From Microcoleus sp. FACHB-68 (GTDB lineage: Bacteria; Cyanobacteriota; Cyanobacteriia; Cyanobacteriales; Oscillatoriaceae), in the NCBI RefSeq assembly GCF_014695715.1, contig NZ_JACJOT010000008.1, forward strand, positions 1-64,000: 64,000 nucleotides of DNA. The letters are read 5' to 3'. Under the pieces are notes generated by a model. It saw only the letters and a list, made by a program, of their open reading frames with translations, was not told the origin of the DNA and searched no databases. Positions 62,645-64,000 of the stretch are shown here, one piece after another; position 1 is the first letter of the stretch; each line of letters opens with the position of its first letter. A program made the translations under genes and the position numbers.

Positions 62645-63441
62645 TAAAATCAGAGCTATTTTATTGACAATATTGGGTTTATTTCAGCCCTCACCAGCAT
62701 TTCAGCGTTTGAGAAGCTCGGGGCTTAGCTGATGCCGTTCTAGCAACCGTGATGCCGGCACAAGCCAAGGACAAGGTGCGAGGAACTGGCTGACGTGCTA
62801 GGCATTGAGGGGATATTACCCATGCATAGCCATGCAGCGCTCTTCATAACAGTTGCTTCATTCCTGCTGTTTTTACAGCAGTAGGTGCGTTCGGCAAAAT
62901 ATTCTGCCAATTTGGCAACATCCCATTGTCTCGTCAAGCCAGAATAGAGTGAGGACAGCGCCGATTCACCTGAAACAAACTTGTTCTAGGGGAACTGGCC
63001 TGATTAACTGACTGAAACAGAGGGCAAGGCTGCGCCAAACTAAAGTTCTCGGTGCTTGAGGAGGCAAAATTGTGAAAGCTTTAACCCTTAACAATAGCAC
63101 TCTTAGAGGTTCTAGTTAACTTAAGCTGAGTGTAAGCAAGGTTGTTAAAGTTTTCTCTACCAAAAAGCATATTTTCTTGAAATTTTCATGCAGTCTTCAC
63201 ATTTCTTTGCTAAATTCAGATTAAACTAGGGTTTATACACAGGATGTGGGTGTAGGAGGGTTAGATGATAAAAACTTATGACCATAACAATTAAAGTGGC
63301 TATGCACCCCAAAGATAACCTGTTTGGGGCGGTTCCGTTACAGCTCGCAATTTTTAGTCACTGAAAGCTAGAAATACTTGGTTGGATCGCTGTAATTGAT
63401 TTTTTAGAAGTTTCGTCAGTTAATTAAAGAGAGGTCACAAA
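62645..63441. other. Intergenic region, about 800 bp
   Basis: Long spacer inside the polysaccharide locus. CCCCAAA/TTTGGGG (63307-63313 and 63323-63329) is a perfect 7-bp hairpin in the leader of the next gene. GAGG at 63432-63435 is that gene's ribosome-binding site. No gene was found in the remaining 650 bp; a frame at 62740-62937 on the minus strand looks accidental. Confidence 0.5.
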
Positions 63442-64000
63442 TGAAAAAAGTAAATATTCTCAATGTTTTCATTGATAACCTATCGATGTCCGAGCTACTA
63501 AAAGCACTCGATGTATCTGGGGGTGTGGTATTTACGCCTAATGTCGATCACTTGATTAAGTTACAAAAAAATTATGACTTTAACAAGGCGTACAGTATCG
63601 CTAACTACAAAGTTTGCGATAGTAAGGTTTTAATGTATGCTTCAAAATTTTTAGGAAGTCCCCTTAAAGAAAAAATTTCCGGTTCAGATTTGTTCCCAGC
63701 TTTCTATGAATATCATAAGAACAATGAAAGCATTAAAATATTCTTGTTAGGGGCGGCTGAAGGTGTAGCCCGGAAAGCCCAAGAAAAAATTAATCGGAAA
63801 GTTGGGAGAGAAATTGTAGTTGGTTCGTACTCTCCACCTTTTGGGTTTGAAAACGACGAACGAGAAGCTCAGAATATAATTGAGCGGATTAATGAATCGG
63901 GAGCGACGGTACTGGCAATTGGAGTCGGTGCGCCAAAACAGGAAAAATGGCTTTTACAATACAAGGAAAAGCTAAAAAACATCAAAATATTCTTGGCGAT
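63442..64000 (+). CDS. WecG/TagA/CpsF family glycosyltransferase (5' part, runs off right edge)
   Basis: 186 codons are visible from the ATG at 63442, which is preceded by GAGG 6 bases away. The translation starts MKKVNILNVFIDNLSMSELL and contains VFTPNVDHLIKLQ, YKVCDSKVLMYASKFLG, ISGSDLFPAFYEYH and IGVGAPKQEKWL, the standard motifs of WecG/TagA enzymes. These transfer N-acetylmannosaminuronate or N-acetylmannosamine to lipid-linked sugars; the exact sugar cannot be told here. It sits after the Wzc-like kinase, consistent with an exopolysaccharide locus. The codon usage is more AT-rich than its neighbours. Confidence 0.93.

Noticed and set aside
62740-62937. 65-codon minus-strand frame in the polysaccharide locus spacer
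   Set aside because: Histidine/serine-rich translation without motif or ribosome-binding site; probably accidental.
1-64000. CRISPR arrays, insertion sequences, integrases and prophage genes
   Set aside because: I found no spaced direct repeats of 25-40 bp, no transposase or integrase motifs and no terminal inverted repeats. The RusA-like gene alone is not enough to call a prophage.

Overview
The window is a stretch of cyanobacterial chromosome. Diagnostic genes are the first 27 codons of psbA (photosystem II D1) at the left edge, petC-petA (Rieske protein and cytochrome f), psb27, a CpcS/CpeS-type phycobiliprotein lyase, a CPP1-like protein, HppD, a BFN-domain nuclease and several cyanobacteria-type GAF/PAS hybrid kinases. 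Two sequence habits stand out. The palindrome GCCGGC is scattered very densely through genes and spacers, while I saw the usual cyanobacterial HIP1 octamer GCGATCGC only four times. Many spacers also carry short tandem arrays with a 7-bp period, each built from a different heptamer. These arrays resemble the STRR repeats of filamentous cyanobacteria, so a filamentous species is likely; I cannot name it.

Layout, left to right. 0-6.5 kb: psbA start, a pyrF-pyrE fusion, a DUF3102-like/RusA protein, an ABC-F ATPase, rpmI-rplT, and a periplasmic solute-binding protein. 6.6-19.4 kb: four consecutive signalling genes on the minus strand. These are REC-kinase, REC-GGDEF-EAL, a 1682-residue MHYT/PAS/GAF hybrid kinase and a 1343-residue hybrid kinase with an ethylene-receptor-like N-terminus. 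The C-terminal thirds of the last two are near-identical copies of each other. 20.3-26.4 kb: a TatC protein with a long N-terminal extension carrying two HMA-like domains, a PAS histidine kinase, a DUF3067 protein, then petC-petA. TatC and its predicted client, the Rieske protein (twin arginine at residues 15-16), therefore sit in one neighbourhood.

26.7-39.7 kb: a PLP enzyme, tRNA-Asn(GTT), a YacP-like NYN nuclease, a 13-copy heptamer array, a WD40 protein with a possible nuclease-fold N-terminus and a decayed WD40 relic beside it. Then come two short-chain dehydrogenases, a GAF protein, a UbiD decarboxylase divergent from an NYN protein with LOTUS-like C-terminal modules, HppD and a CPP1-like protein. 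40-59 kb: mostly housekeeping genes (pgeF, birA, an M23 peptidase, ribE, BFN nuclease, an Fe-S aldo/keto reductase, a PotD-like lipoprotein paired with the bilin lyase, a CobT-like enzyme, DUF2232, UspA, a Crp/Fnr regulator, a YheT hydrolase, psb27, a GH10-like protein). 59.6-64 kb: the start of an exopolysaccharide locus, with a Wzc-like tyrosine autokinase and a WecG/TagA glycosyltransferase cut by the window edge.

I found no CRISPR array, insertion sequence, prophage or rRNA. The most unusual items are the HMA-HMA-TatC protein beside petCA, the duplicated and diversified sensor kinases, the LOTUS-NYN protein, and the family of heptamer arrays in spacers. All calls come from reading the sequence; no database search was run.
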